Shown here: positions 8,648 to 17,139 of the stretch, one piece after another
How the letters are laid out: every line of letters starts with the position of its first letter
How positions within the stretch are numbered: position 1 is the first letter of the stretch
NCBI GenBank assembly: GCA_022511465.1
Contig: JAFLRM010000022.1
Coordinates: forward strand, 1-52,118
Direction of reading: 5' to 3'
Origin: Acetatifactor sp.
Lineage (GTDB): Bacteria > Bacillota > Clostridia > Lachnospirales > Lachnospiraceae
DNA: 52,118 nucleotides
The notes under the pieces: model-generated
The model's database searches: none
Told to the model about the DNA's origin: nothing
What the model saw: the letters and a program-made list of their open reading frames with translations, nothing else
Position numbers and translations under genes: made by a program

Positions 8648-9173
8648 ACCCACATCTCCTCAATTTCTTGATGGCATTCTGGTACCGCCAGGTAACGGTT
8701 CCCAATGGCTGTTTCAATACATCTGCAATCTCCTGAAAGGTGAGATCACCCATTATTTTCATATTGACGATCTCCCGCTCGCTAGGCTTTAGGGTATCAA
8801 GTGCCGCCTTCAGGCTTATATCCGATATCACATTACCCTCCACATCATCGGGGGATGCGTTTTCCGGAATGGAATCGGCAAAGTCTTCCACCAAAACCTC
8901 TCGTTTGTTTTTTCGCAGCAGATCGATCGCCATGTTTCTTGCGATCGTGGCGAGCCATGCCTTGTGACCGTTTCTGCTCTGATAAGTGTCCGCCAGTTTC
9001 CACAGCTTTATAAAAAATTCGCTGGTTACATCTTCCGCATCTTCTTTGTTCAAGACAACCTGAAAAACAACGGAATAAATATAACCGATATATTCCTCAT
9101 AGATTTCCCGCAAGGCTGATTTATCACCGGCCTTAACTTTTTTCATGCACGCATGAAATTGTTTTTCCTCCAC
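8640..9173 (-). CDS. RNA polymerase sigma factor, ECF family
   Basis: The 177-residue protein begins at a GTG (9173) with AAAGGAG just upstream. Region 2 is clear (YIYSVVFQVVLNKEDAEDVTSEFFIKLW, then TIARNMAIDLLRKNKR). Region 4 is also clear (LKPSEREIVNMKIMGDLTFQEIADVLKQPLGTVTWRYQNAIKKLRR). It heads a minus-strand cluster with a putative anti-sigma gene and, after a gap, the VWA lipoprotein. A perfect housekeeping promoter lies about 90 bp upstream, so basal expression is probably strong and activity is held in check by the membrane partner. Confidence 0.92.
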   Translation of the reverse strand: MEEKQFHACMKKVKAGDKSALREIYEEYIGYIYSVVFQVVLNKEDAEDVTSEFFIKLWKLADTYQSRNGHKAWLATIARNMAIDLLRKNKREVLVEDFADSIPENASPDDVEGNVISDISLKAALDTLKPSEREIVNMKIMGDLTFQEIADVLKQPLGTVTWRYQNAIKKLRRCGYE

Positions 9174-9256
9174 GAGTTCTCCTTTCTGCCAATCTCATAT
9201 ATCTTTAGCACGTTTTTATCTGTTCATTTTTATGGGTCTTTTCCCATGCTTCGATC

Positions 9257-9285
9257 ATTATAATATTTCGTCTGAGTGGTGTCAA
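9257..9285 (-). promoter_or_regulatory. Consensus sigma-A promoter for the ECF sigma operon
   Basis: On the minus strand TTGACA (plus 9280-9285) and TATAAT (plus 9257-9262) are separated by exactly 17 bp: 12 of 12 consensus positions. This is the strongest core promoter in the window. Confidence 0.93.
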
Positions 9286-9340
9286 TTTAGGATCAGTCTT
9301 TGATTTTTAGATAAGTTTTTACAACATTAACTACAAACTA

Positions 9341-9349
9341 TGGTAAAAT
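9341..9349 (+). promoter_or_regulatory. Extended -10 promoter for the oxidoreductase gene
   Basis: TGGTAAAAT matches TGnTAtAAT at all but one position. It lies 84 bp before the start codon. No good -35 at 17 bp; a TTTACA sits 20 bp upstream. Confidence 0.5.
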
Positions 9350-9432
9350 GAAAACAGTAGAACTTATGGAGCGTCTGATTTTGATCCTCGGAATCCGGGG
9401 AAGAAGAATAGCAAATTAAGGAGGAGGCTTCT

Positions 9433-10533
9433 ATGGAAAAATATCGTTTTATCATCGTGGGCTCCGGCTGGAGATCCCTCTACTATGTGAGGATTGCGAA
9501 AGCGCTTCCTCAGCATTTTGAATTGTGTGCAATGCTTTGCCGGACACAGGAGAAGGCGGATAAGATGGCATCGGAAAACGGGATTTATACCACCACCTCT
9601 GTGGAGGAATGTGTGGGCATGAAGCCGGACTTTGTGGTGGTTGTCGTAAACAAAGCTTCTATTGCTGATGTCTCCAAAGAGTGGATGGCGCGGGGGGTTA
9701 CCGTGTTGTGCGAGACACCGGCCTCCTTGGAGCTTACTACATTAAAAGAACTGTGGGCCTTAAAGGAGCAGGGCGGGAAGTTATCAGTGGCGGAGCAGTA
9801 TACCAGATATCCCATCTATCAGGCACTGCTCAAAATATTGGACAGAGGGTTGATCGGCGACCCATACGCAGCGGTGGTGTCTCTGGCGCACGAATACCAC
9901 GGAGCCAGCCTGATCCGCGCCTTTTTGAAGGAGGGTATGACACCCTTTCAAGTGATGGGAAAGACTTATTCTTTCCCCACCGCAGAGACAATGAGCCGCT
10001 ACGAGCAGTTTACTGACGGCAGGCTTGCGGATAAGAAGCGGACGGCAGCAGTCTTTGAGTTTGCGGACGGTAAGGTGGTTTTCTATGACTTTGACTCGGA
10101 GCAGTACAGATCGCCCATTCGCCACAACTATGTGAACGTGCGGGGTGCCAGAGGGGAACTGCGCGACGAGAGCTTTTTCTACCTGGACGATCGAAACCTA
10201 CCAACCGGCGGGACGCTCGTGGTATCCCGCAGGGGGATCACTGTGCCGGAGGAGAACAATCCCAATCTCTGCCAAATTGAGGAGATTACAGGGATCACTT
10301 ATCAGGGGGAGGACGTGTATACACCGCCCTTCGGACTCTGTGGCCTGCCCTCCGACGAGACAGCCATCGCACAGATCATGTTTGATACCGGTGCCTACGC
10401 CAGAGGGGAGAAGAAGCTGGATTATTCTCTGGAGAACGCTCTTCAGGATGCCTACATGGCGATCCTGCTGCAGCAGGCGACAATCTCCGGTCAAACCATA
10501 AAGAGCGAGGAACAGCCTTGGCACCAGCAATGA
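9433..10533 (+). CDS. Gfo/Idh/MocA family oxidoreductase
   Basis: The 366-residue protein has an N-terminal Rossmann fold: the strand and dinucleotide loop read FIIVGSGWRS, followed by 'LCRTQEKADKMASENG' and 'PDFVVVVVNKASIADVSKEWMARGVTVLCETPA', the typical Gfo/Idh layout with the P of the E-K-P-like motif here as ETP. The C-terminal half fits the substrate-binding beta-sheet domain. Such enzymes are NAD(P)-dependent dehydrogenases of sugars, inositols or related polyols. The lysine usual in EKP is replaced by Thr, so activity may differ. AAGGAGGAGG precedes the ATG. The substrate cannot be assigned; no transporter or sugar operon adjoins it. Confidence 0.8.
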   Translation: MEKYRFIIVGSGWRSLYYVRIAKALPQHFELCAMLCRTQEKADKMASENGIYTTTSVEECVGMKPDFVVVVVNKASIADVSKEWMARGVTVLCETPASLELTTLKELWALKEQGGKLSVAEQYTRYPIYQALLKILDRGLIGDPYAAVVSLAHEYHGASLIRAFLKEGMTPFQVMGKTYSFPTAETMSRYEQFTDGRLADKKRTAAVFEFADGKVVFYDFDSEQYRSPIRHNYVNVRGARGELRDESFFYLDDRNLPTGGTLVVSRRGITVPEENNPNLCQIEEITGITYQGEDVYTPPFGLCGLPSDETAIAQIMFDTGAYARGEKKLDYSLENALQDAYMAILLQQATISGQTIKSEEQPWHQQ

Positions 10534-10723
10534 TTTTGACTGAATAAACTAGTTTCCGCATATAGTATATGGGAACCCGAAAAAAATTAGAAAAACATTA
10601 AAAATATGTGAAATAACTTTTCTTTTTTTGAAAAATACTGTAAAATAAGCAGAGCGCGACAAATTGGCTGCGGCCATTGCGTGAGGAGTTACTATGGGAA
10701 AATAGGAAGGAGACATGTGACAA

Positions 10724-12268
10724 ATGTCCGGTAATAACAATAAGAGGAAAAACACAGGCGAAGAAAAGATTGTTACCAAATATGACTTAAAAATGCAGAG
10801 ACGCCGGGAGGAGAAAGAGAGAGAGAAGAGGCGTGAGAAGATCAGCACCGCGGTCGGCGCCGTGATCGTGGTTGCCCTGATCTGTCTGGTGGCATCTTTT
10901 CCGTTGCGGAATTATCTGGCCGTGCATGGAACCTATGTGGAGATCGGTGGGGAGAAGATCAGCCGCGTGGAATATGATTACAACTTTAACTACACCCTGA
11001 GCAGCTATGTCAACAGCGACGAAGGAATGTTTTCCTATTATTTTGGACTGGACACATCCAAAGATCTTTCCAGTCAAATGTATACCGATACGCTCACCTG
11101 GAAGGATTTCTTTGACGAGATGACCGTGGAGAACATCAAGCACAACAAGGCATTGCTTCGGGAGATAGAGGCTGAGGGGTTCACCTATGATACCTCGGAG
11201 GAGTTTGCGGCTTATGAGGAGAATATCCGCGCCGATGCCAAAACGGCAGGCGTGTCTGTGAAAGAGTATGTGGCTCAGTTGTACGGTGAATATGCTACCC
11301 TGAGCAGAATCTCCGGTTATGTGAAACAGAACATGCTGCTGAATGCTTACTACGATAAGGTTGCTGAGGAGAATGCTCCCAGCGATGAGGAGATTGAAGC
11401 TTACTATCAGGAGAATAAGGATGATTATGATGTAGTGGACTATCGTCTGCTCACCTTTGATGCGGAGCTTCCTACGGAGCCCACTGAGCTGGCGGATCCC
11501 GTGACAGGGGAGGCGGCCGGAACCACAGCGGACTACCAGCCTTCAGATGCAGAGATTGATAAGGCCATGGAGGATGCCAAAGCGCTGGCGGACGCTGCAG
11601 AAGCTACCGTGGGCACGGAGGGAACGTTGAACGAGGGTGCTTCGATGCTTTATACAGCGACAGCTCTCAGTGACTGGCTGTTTGATGAGACAAGGACGGC
11701 AGGGGATACCGCGGTCATCGAGGACGCTGATAATTACCGATATTATGTAGTGGAGTTTGAAAGTCGTTATCGAGATGAGACACCTACCGTGGATCTTCGG
11801 GCGCTGGTTACGGCGACCGGGAATGGTCAGGCTCTTTTGGATAGCTGGGCAGCAGGTGAAGCCACGGAGGAGAGCTTTGCCCAGCTCTGCAGAGAGCACA
11901 GTGAGGATACCAACACCGCTGCAGATGGTGGTTTGTATGAAGCATTGGCGGACAACGGGATGGATAAAACACTCTCTTCATGGATCTACGATAGTGCGAG
12001 ACAGCCGGGGGACACCGCCTCGATCAGCATTGAGGAGGGCTCCGACTATGTATTATATTATATTGGAACCAACAATCCCACGTATAAACTGGAAATCAGC
12101 AGCATATTGCTCTCCAATACCATCGAGGAGTATATGGCTCAGATCAGTAAGGACTTGGAAGTGTCCGATCCTAAGCACAATCTAAATTATCTGTATGTGG
12201 AGGCAGAGTCTTCCGCGGGGGAAACTGGAGAGACCGAATCTACTGAGAGCGGGGAAGCCACACAGTAA
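10724..12268 (+). CDS. Membrane-anchored PpiC/SurA-like peptidyl-prolyl isomerase
   Basis: The 514-residue protein has a highly charged cytoplasmic N-terminus (about 1-46, KMQRRREEKEREKRREK, likely coiled coil), one membrane span (about 47-66) and a long outer part. The outer part has a SurA-N-like helical region (VEYDYNFNY... to SDEEIEAYYQENKDDYDVVDYRLLTF). It then has a parvulin-like domain around 355-450 (LLDSWAAGEATEESFAQLCREHSED.N...GGLYE), matching the rotamase core. It should help fold exported proteins at the outer face of the membrane, like PrsA, but uses a transmembrane anchor rather than a lipid. The C-terminus is Glu/Ser/Gly rich. It is a stand-alone gene; PPIase activity is inferred. 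Confidence 0.8.
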   Translation: MSGNNNKRKNTGEEKIVTKYDLKMQRRREEKEREKRREKISTAVGAVIVVALICLVASFPLRNYLAVHGTYVEIGGEKISRVEYDYNFNYTLSSYVNSDEGMFSYYFGLDTSKDLSSQMYTDTLTWKDFFDEMTVENIKHNKALLREIEAEGFTYDTSEEFAAYEENIRADAKTAGVSVKEYVAQLYGEYATLSRISGYVKQNMLLNAYYDKVAEENAPSDEEIEAYYQENKDDYDVVDYRLLTFDAELPTEPTELADPVTGEAAGTTADYQPSDAEIDKAMEDAKALADAAEATVGTEGTLNEGASMLYTATALSDWLFDETRTAGDTAVIEDADNYRYYVVEFESRYRDETPTVDLRALVTATGNGQALLDSWAAGEATEESFAQLCREHSEDTNTAADGGLYEALADNGMDKTLSSWIYDSARQPGDTASISIEEGSDYVLYYIGTNNPTYKLEISSILLSNTIEEYMAQISKDLEVSDPKHNLNYLYVEAESSAGETGETESTESGEATQ

Positions 12269-12294
12269 TTTTATAGAAGAGACAAGACATGCGG

Positions 12295-12326
12295 GCGGGC
12301 GAGGGAAATATAAGAACCTTGCCCGC
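12295..12326 (+). repeat. GC-rich hairpin between the foldase and MATE genes
   Basis: GCGGGCGAGG (12295-12304) pairs with CCTTGCCCGC (12317-12326) with one G-U wobble. The following bases (TGACTGTTTACGG) lack a U-run, so termination would be weak. It may be a partial terminator or an mRNA-stabilising stem. Confidence 0.45.
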
Positions 12327-12370
12327 TGACTGTTTACGGTGGTAAGCTGGAAAAGAAAGGTAGTGGAAGT

Positions 12371-13765
12371 ATGAGAGTCAGTAGCATGAGTCAACAGGAG
12401 AAGGTGGCGTATATGCAGAGTGAGCCGATCCCGCATCTGGTTTGTCAGATGGCGGTTCCGACGATCATCAGCATGCTGGTGACTTCTTTTTACAACATGG
12501 CGGACACTTTTTTTGTTGGGAGGATCAACACACAGGCTACGGCGGCCGTGGGTGTAGTGTTCTCAGTTATGGCGCTGATTCAGGCCTGTGGCTTTTTCTT
12601 TGGGCACGGCTCCGGCAACTATATCTCCAGAATGTTGGGAGCGGGTGAGTACGACAGCGCCAACACCATGGCGGCCAACGGTTTTTTCTGTGCTATTATT
12701 GCCGGTATTGCGGGAAGTATATTAGGGCATATTTTTTTGGAGCCGCTGGCGTTGGCTTTAGGCTCCACGCCTACCATTCTGCCCTATACAAAAGATTATC
12801 TGGGCATTATCCTGTTGGGTGCGCCCTTTATGATGTCTTCGCTGGTGCTCAACAATCAACTGCGTTTTCAAGGCAGTGCCTCCTACGCTATGGTGGGCAT
12901 TGTCAGCGGAGCAGCGCTAAATATCGCGCTGGATCCTTTACTAATTTTTGTTTTTGATATGGGTGTGTCAGGAGCTGCGGTTGCCACCACTGTCAGCCAG
13001 ATCGTAAGCTTCAGTCTGCTCTTCCTTATGAGCAGGAAGGGCGGAAATATCAGCATACATATTAAAAATTTCCGGCCCACATGGTATTATTTGAAAGAGA
13101 TCGCGCGGGGCGGACTGCCCTCCCTTCTGAGACAGGGAATGGCCAGCATCGCCCAGATCTGCCTGAATCACTCTGCAGGTGTTTACGGCGGCATCTACAG
13201 TGATGCGGCCATTGCCGGAATGTCAATCGTAAACCGTGTGACTATGTTTGCCAATTCTGCATTGATCGGATTTGGGCAGGGTTTTCAGCCGGTGTGTGGT
13301 ATGAACTATGGCGGTAAAAAATATGATCGGGTGAGGGAAGCCTTCTTTTTCTGTGTAAAGTATGCAGCGGTCTTTCTCTTAGTGGTATCCGTGGTGGGCT
13401 TTGTCTTTGCAGAACCGGTGGTGACTATATTCCGAAGAGAGGATCCGGACGTGATCCGGATCGGTACGCTGGCACTGCGTTTTCAGACGGTGGTGTTTCC
13501 GCTGAACGCCTGGATCGTGATGAGCAACATGATGTTACAGTCTATCGGTAAAGCGGCCAGAGCCTCTCTTCTGGCATCAGCCAGACAGGGGCTGTTCTTG
13601 ATTCCGTTTATCTTAGTCTTGCCTATGTTTTTAGGGCTTCTGGGTGTACAAATGAGCCAAATGTGTTCTGATATCTGCTCTTTTATACTGTCCTTGCCGC
13701 TCACATGGGGTGTGTTAAATGAAATGAAACGGGCTATAAACGAAACGAGCGCGGAAACCATATAA
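12371..13765 (+). CDS. MATE family multidrug/cation efflux transporter
   Basis: The 464-residue protein has about twelve hydrophobic spans in two related halves, as in MATE (NorM/DinF-like) exporters. The first half opens with 'VPTIISMLVTSFYNMADTFFVGRI', the hallmark MATE TM1-loop, followed by 'QACGFFFGHGSGNYISRMLGAGE'. The second half has 'GLPSLLRQGMASIAQICLN' and 'GFGQGFQPVCGMNYGGKKYDRV', also typical. It uses Na+ or H+ gradients to export drugs or metabolites. A later ATG at 12386 is possible as start. The HAD phosphatase gene follows after 21 bp, so they may be co-transcribed. Confidence 0.92.
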   Translation: MRVSSMSQQEKVAYMQSEPIPHLVCQMAVPTIISMLVTSFYNMADTFFVGRINTQATAAVGVVFSVMALIQACGFFFGHGSGNYISRMLGAGEYDSANTMAANGFFCAIIAGIAGSILGHIFLEPLALALGSTPTILPYTKDYLGIILLGAPFMMSSLVLNNQLRFQGSASYAMVGIVSGAALNIALDPLLIFVFDMGVSGAAVATTVSQIVSFSLLFLMSRKGGNISIHIKNFRPTWYYLKEIARGGLPSLLRQGMASIAQICLNHSAGVYGGIYSDAAIAGMSIVNRVTMFANSALIGFGQGFQPVCGMNYGGKKYDRVREAFFFCVKYAAVFLLVVSVVGFVFAEPVVTIFRREDPDVIRIGTLALRFQTVVFPLNAWIVMSNMMLQSIGKAARASLLASARQGLFLIPFILVLPMFLGLLGVQMSQMCSDICSFILSLPLTWGVLNEMKRAINETSAETI

Positions 13766-13786
13766 ACATTTGAAGGGGAGAACGAT

Positions 13787-14599
13787 ATGGACGAAAAGGT
13801 TCTGGTGCTGGATATCGATGGGACGCTGACCAACTCCCGGAAAGAGATTAGTCCGGCCACCAAGCGGGGCATACTTAATACCTTGAAAAGAGGCCATAAG
13901 GTCATTCTGGCTTCCGGCAGGCCGACGCCGGGTATGCGGCGTTACGAGAGGGAGCTGGAACTGGAAAAGTATGGCGGATATCTGCTCTCTTTCAACGGCG
14001 GGCGCATCGTGGAATGCCGTACCGGGGAGATCGTGTATCAGCGCACGCTTCCTCTGACGATCATTCCCAGTCTGTACAAGTTTGCGGGGGACAATGGCTG
14101 CGGGCTTGTCACTTATTTTGGAGATCAGATCATCTCCGCTTTCGAGCCGGATGAGTATGTTCTGTTGGAATCACGTATCAATGGGATGTCTGTCAAGGTG
14201 GTGGAAAATTTTAAAGCGTATGTGGATTTTGACATCAACAAGTGTCTTGTGACTGCTCCGGTGGAGAAGGCTCCTGAGTTGGAGAGACAGCTTAGGGAGC
14301 GATACGGTGACCGCGTCAGCGTATATCGGTCGGAACCTTTTTTTATAGAGATCATGCCTCAAAATGTGGATAAGGCAACCTCCTTAGATCGAATGCTCAT
14401 GACCGTAGGGCTTACCAGAGAGAATGCGATCTGCTGCGGAGACGGATTTAACGATATTTCCATGATCCAATACGCCGGTTTGGGTGTGGCTATGGGAAAC
14501 GCGCAGCCTGCAGTGAAGGATGCTGCGGATTATATCACCGGCACAAACGATGAGGACGGACTGGTGACAGTGATTGACGATTTTATTTTGACAGAATAG
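13787..14599 (+). CDS. Cof-type HAD phosphatase
   Basis: The 270-residue protein has all HAD motifs of the Cof (IIB cap) subfamily: motif I VLDIDGTLTNS near residues 6-16 with the nucleophile Asp, motif II ILASGRP, and motifs III/IV near the C-terminus (DKATSLDRML, then CCGDGFNDISMIQYAGLGVAMGNA). It dephosphorylates small metabolites such as sugar phosphates or FMN; the substrate is not predictable. GGGGAG precedes the ATG, and the cca gene starts 10 bp after the stop, indicating co-transcription. Confidence 0.92.
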   Translation: MDEKVLVLDIDGTLTNSRKEISPATKRGILNTLKRGHKVILASGRPTPGMRRYERELELEKYGGYLLSFNGGRIVECRTGEIVYQRTLPLTIIPSLYKFAGDNGCGLVTYFGDQIISAFEPDEYVLLESRINGMSVKVVENFKAYVDFDINKCLVTAPVEKAPELERQLRERYGDRVSVYRSEPFFIEIMPQNVDKATSLDRMLMTVGLTRENAICCGDGFNDISMIQYAGLGVAMGNAQPAVKDAADYITGTNDEDGLVTVIDDFILTE

Positions 14600-14608
14600 A
14601 GGCTTACT

Positions 14609-15970
14609 ATGAAGATAGAGATACCCGAACAGGCAAAGTACATTATAAAGACGATCACGGACGCCGGATATGAGGCGTATGTGGTGGGCGGCTGCGTGAG
14701 AGATTCCATTTTAGGAAGAACACCGGAGGACTGGGATATTACCACTTCCGCCAGACCGGAGCAGGTAAAGGCGCTTTTTCGCCGCACTATCGACACCGGC
14801 ATCCAACATGGAACCGTGACAGTGATGTTGGAAAAGCAGGGTTTTGAGGTCACCACCTATCGCATTGATGGGAAATATGAGGATAACAGACATCCCAGCG
14901 AGGTTATTTTTACCCCCAGTTTAGAGGAAGATTTAAAGCGTCGGGACTTTACCATCAATGCTATGGCTTATAGCGAGGAGACAGGATTGGTGGATCTTTT
15001 CGACGGACTGGGAGACATAGAGAGAAAACTTGTCCGCTGCGTAGGGGATCCCAGCGAGCGATTTGATGAAGATGCCCTGCGCATCATGCGGGCCATCCGC
15101 TTTTCTGCGCAGCTGGGTTACACCATAGAGAAGGGCACCGGTGAGGCCATACGGGAGCTTGCGTCCAACCTGTGTAATATCAGTGCGGAGCGCATACAGG
15201 TGGAGCTAGTGAAGCTTTTGACCTCCGACCACCCGGACAATTTGCGGATGGCTTATGACATGGGTGTCACAAAGGTGATCCTCCCGGAGTTCGATGTGAT
15301 GATGAAGACGCCCCAGAATCACCCTCATCACCAGTACAATGTGGGGGAACACACGCTCCATTCCCTGTTGGAGATAGAGCCGGACAAGTGTCTGCGTCTT
15401 GCCATGTTGTTGCATGATATGGGCAAGCCTTCTACCCTCGCCACAGACGCGGAAGGAATCACGCATTTTCGCGGTCATCCTTTTGTCAGCGAGCGGATAG
15501 CAAGAGAAATTTTGCGCCGTCTGAAATTTGATAACGATACGATCCAGAAAGTCGCGCGGTTGGTGAGGTTCCACGATTACGGAAACGGCGTGGAGCCGGA
15601 TCTGCGCATCGTGCGCCGCGCCGTCAGCAAAATGGGTGAGGATATTTTTCTGGATTTTCTCAAGGTAAAGAGGGCAGACGTTCTGGCTCAGAGCCTGTAT
15701 CAGCGGGAGGAGAAGCTTGCAAGCATCGAACGCTGGAGAGAGCTGTATCAGGAGATCTGTGAAAAGCACCAGTGCGTATCCCTGAAAACCCTTGCGGTCA
15801 CGGGGAGTGATCTGATCGCCGCAGGCAAACAGCCGGGCAAGGAGTTGGGAGAGCTTCTAAACCGCCTGCTGGAGCTGGTGTTGGAGCATCCGGAGTACAA
15901 TACCAAGGAAATTTTGCTGGAACAGGCAGAAAGGGCCATTGAGGAAAAGGATCGGCATAGCTCGTCTTAA
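14609..15970 (+). CDS. cca: CCA tRNA nucleotidyltransferase
   Basis: The 453-residue protein is a class II tRNA nucleotidyltransferase. The head carries the nucleotidyltransferase signature (VVGGCVRDSILG at 25-36, with catalytic carboxylates in DWDI 41-44), then RRDFTINAM, and RFDEDALRIMRAIRFSAQLG for the neck. A central HD domain follows (LLHDMGKP... HPFVSE), as in the longer Firmicute enzymes. It adds or repairs the CCA end of tRNAs. It lies immediately after the HAD gene. The HD domain could give a phosphohydrolase activity; this is inferred. Confidence 0.95.
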   Translation: MKIEIPEQAKYIIKTITDAGYEAYVVGGCVRDSILGRTPEDWDITTSARPEQVKALFRRTIDTGIQHGTVTVMLEKQGFEVTTYRIDGKYEDNRHPSEVIFTPSLEEDLKRRDFTINAMAYSEETGLVDLFDGLGDIERKLVRCVGDPSERFDEDALRIMRAIRFSAQLGYTIEKGTGEAIRELASNLCNISAERIQVELVKLLTSDHPDNLRMAYDMGVTKVILPEFDVMMKTPQNHPHHQYNVGEHTLHSLLEIEPDKCLRLAMLLHDMGKPSTLATDAEGITHFRGHPFVSERIAREILRRLKFDNDTIQKVARLVRFHDYGNGVEPDLRIVRRAVSKMGEDIFLDFLKVKRADVLAQSLYQREEKLASIERWRELYQEICEKHQCVSLKTLAVTGSDLIAAGKQPGKELGELLNRLLELVLEHPEYNTKEILLEQAERAIEEKDRHSSS

Positions 15971-16054
15971 CATACTTTCCCAAGTTGCCTCATAAGATAG
16001 GTTAGAACCTGACTAAGAAGGATTCTAAGCGTATGTTATCAGGAGGGGCTTGAG

Positions 16055-17056
16055 GTGAACGATAGAGCGGTCGCGTTGCTGGAACAATATGATGTGGAGG
16101 TACTGCGCACCCGGAAAGGAAGGGGTGCCATTTTGTGCGACACGAATCAGGGATGCCTGATATTCAAGGAATATACAGGCAATGAAGATAGGATCAGGAT
16201 ACAGGATAAGCTGCTCCGTCATGTCAACGAGCAAGGCAGAGTGACAGTGGAGACCATTCTTCCCAGCAAAGAAGGCAGCCTGTATGTCAAAGATGGCGAC
16301 GGCACAATGTATGTGCTGAAGAGTTATCGCGAGGGACGGGAGTGCAATATATACGACAAAACCGAGTGTCTGGAGGCCGTCCATCTTCTGGCCAGGTTGC
16401 ATGAATGTACGATTTTACCGGAAGGGACAGAGGGATTGCTGCCGGTGATGCCTCCTGAGAGAGAATATGAAAAGCGAAACCGAGAGTTGAAAAAGGTGCG
16501 AAAATATTTACAGAAACGCAGCCAGAAGACATGGTTTGAAATATCGCTTTTAAACACTTACAATTTGTTTATGGAGCAAGCTCAAAGAGTCACGGAAGAG
16601 TGGGCGTATTACAGAGAGCACTTTGCGTTGGAGACAACGGGAGAGAGCGCTCGGACGTACTGCCATGGAGATTATCAATACCACAATATTCTCCGAAGCG
16701 AGGAAGGGTGGTTTCTCATAAATTTTGAGAAATGCCTGCCTGACGATCCCATACGTGATCTGTATCTTTTGATGCGCAAGCTTTTGGAGAAAGGCAACTG
16801 GTCGATCCCGCTGGGGAGGGAGCTTTTGGAAACTTATGAAGCGGAGCGCCCGATCTCCGCCATCAGTCGAATTGATCTCTACTATCGACTGGCCTATCCG
16901 GAGAAGTTTTGGAAGATCGTAAATTTTTATTACAACTCCAGCAAGGCGTGGATCCCCGATCGAAACCGGGAGAAGCTGGAACGACTGGTAAGGCAAGAGC
17001 AGGAGAAACAGCTTTTCCTTAATGAAGTGTTTCGCGATGTGTCTGCACAGCGATAG
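16055..17056 (+). CDS. CotS-family spore coat protein kinase-like
   Basis: This 333-residue protein starts at GTG (16055) with AGGAGGGG 8 nt upstream. The fold is that of aminoglycoside phosphotransferase/CotS proteins: an N-lobe with 'GAILCDTNQGCLIFKEYTG', and the Brenner catalytic motif 'YCHGDYQYHNIL' near residue 205, followed by 'LINFEKCLPDDPIRDLYLLMRK'. CotS-type proteins are deposited in the spore coat and may phosphorylate coat components. In the second motif the usual metal-binding Asp (IDFD/IDWE) is replaced by Asn (INFE), so catalysis may be weakened. It is expressed from its own unit; an inverted repeat TAACATAC/GTATGTTA (15968-15975 and 16031-16038) flanks its leader. Confidence 0.8.
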   Translation: MNDRAVALLEQYDVEVLRTRKGRGAILCDTNQGCLIFKEYTGNEDRIRIQDKLLRHVNEQGRVTVETILPSKEGSLYVKDGDGTMYVLKSYREGRECNIYDKTECLEAVHLLARLHECTILPEGTEGLLPVMPPEREYEKRNRELKKVRKYLQKRSQKTWFEISLLNTYNLFMEQAQRVTEEWAYYREHFALETTGESARTYCHGDYQYHNILRSEEGWFLINFEKCLPDDPIRDLYLLMRKLLEKGNWSIPLGRELLETYEAERPISAISRIDLYYRLAYPEKFWKIVNFYYNSSKAWIPDRNREKLERLVRQEQEKQLFLNEVFRDVSAQR

Positions 17057-17139
17057 CACACTGGCGGAAATTGGTGTATGACTAAAGACTATTTTGGTGT
17101 AGAATGATAGAAGAAAGAAAAAAGTACAAGAGGAGTTAC

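Noticed and set aside
12295..12326. A full Rho-independent terminator after the foldase gene
   Set aside because: The stem is good but no U-run follows, so it is reported only as a hairpin.
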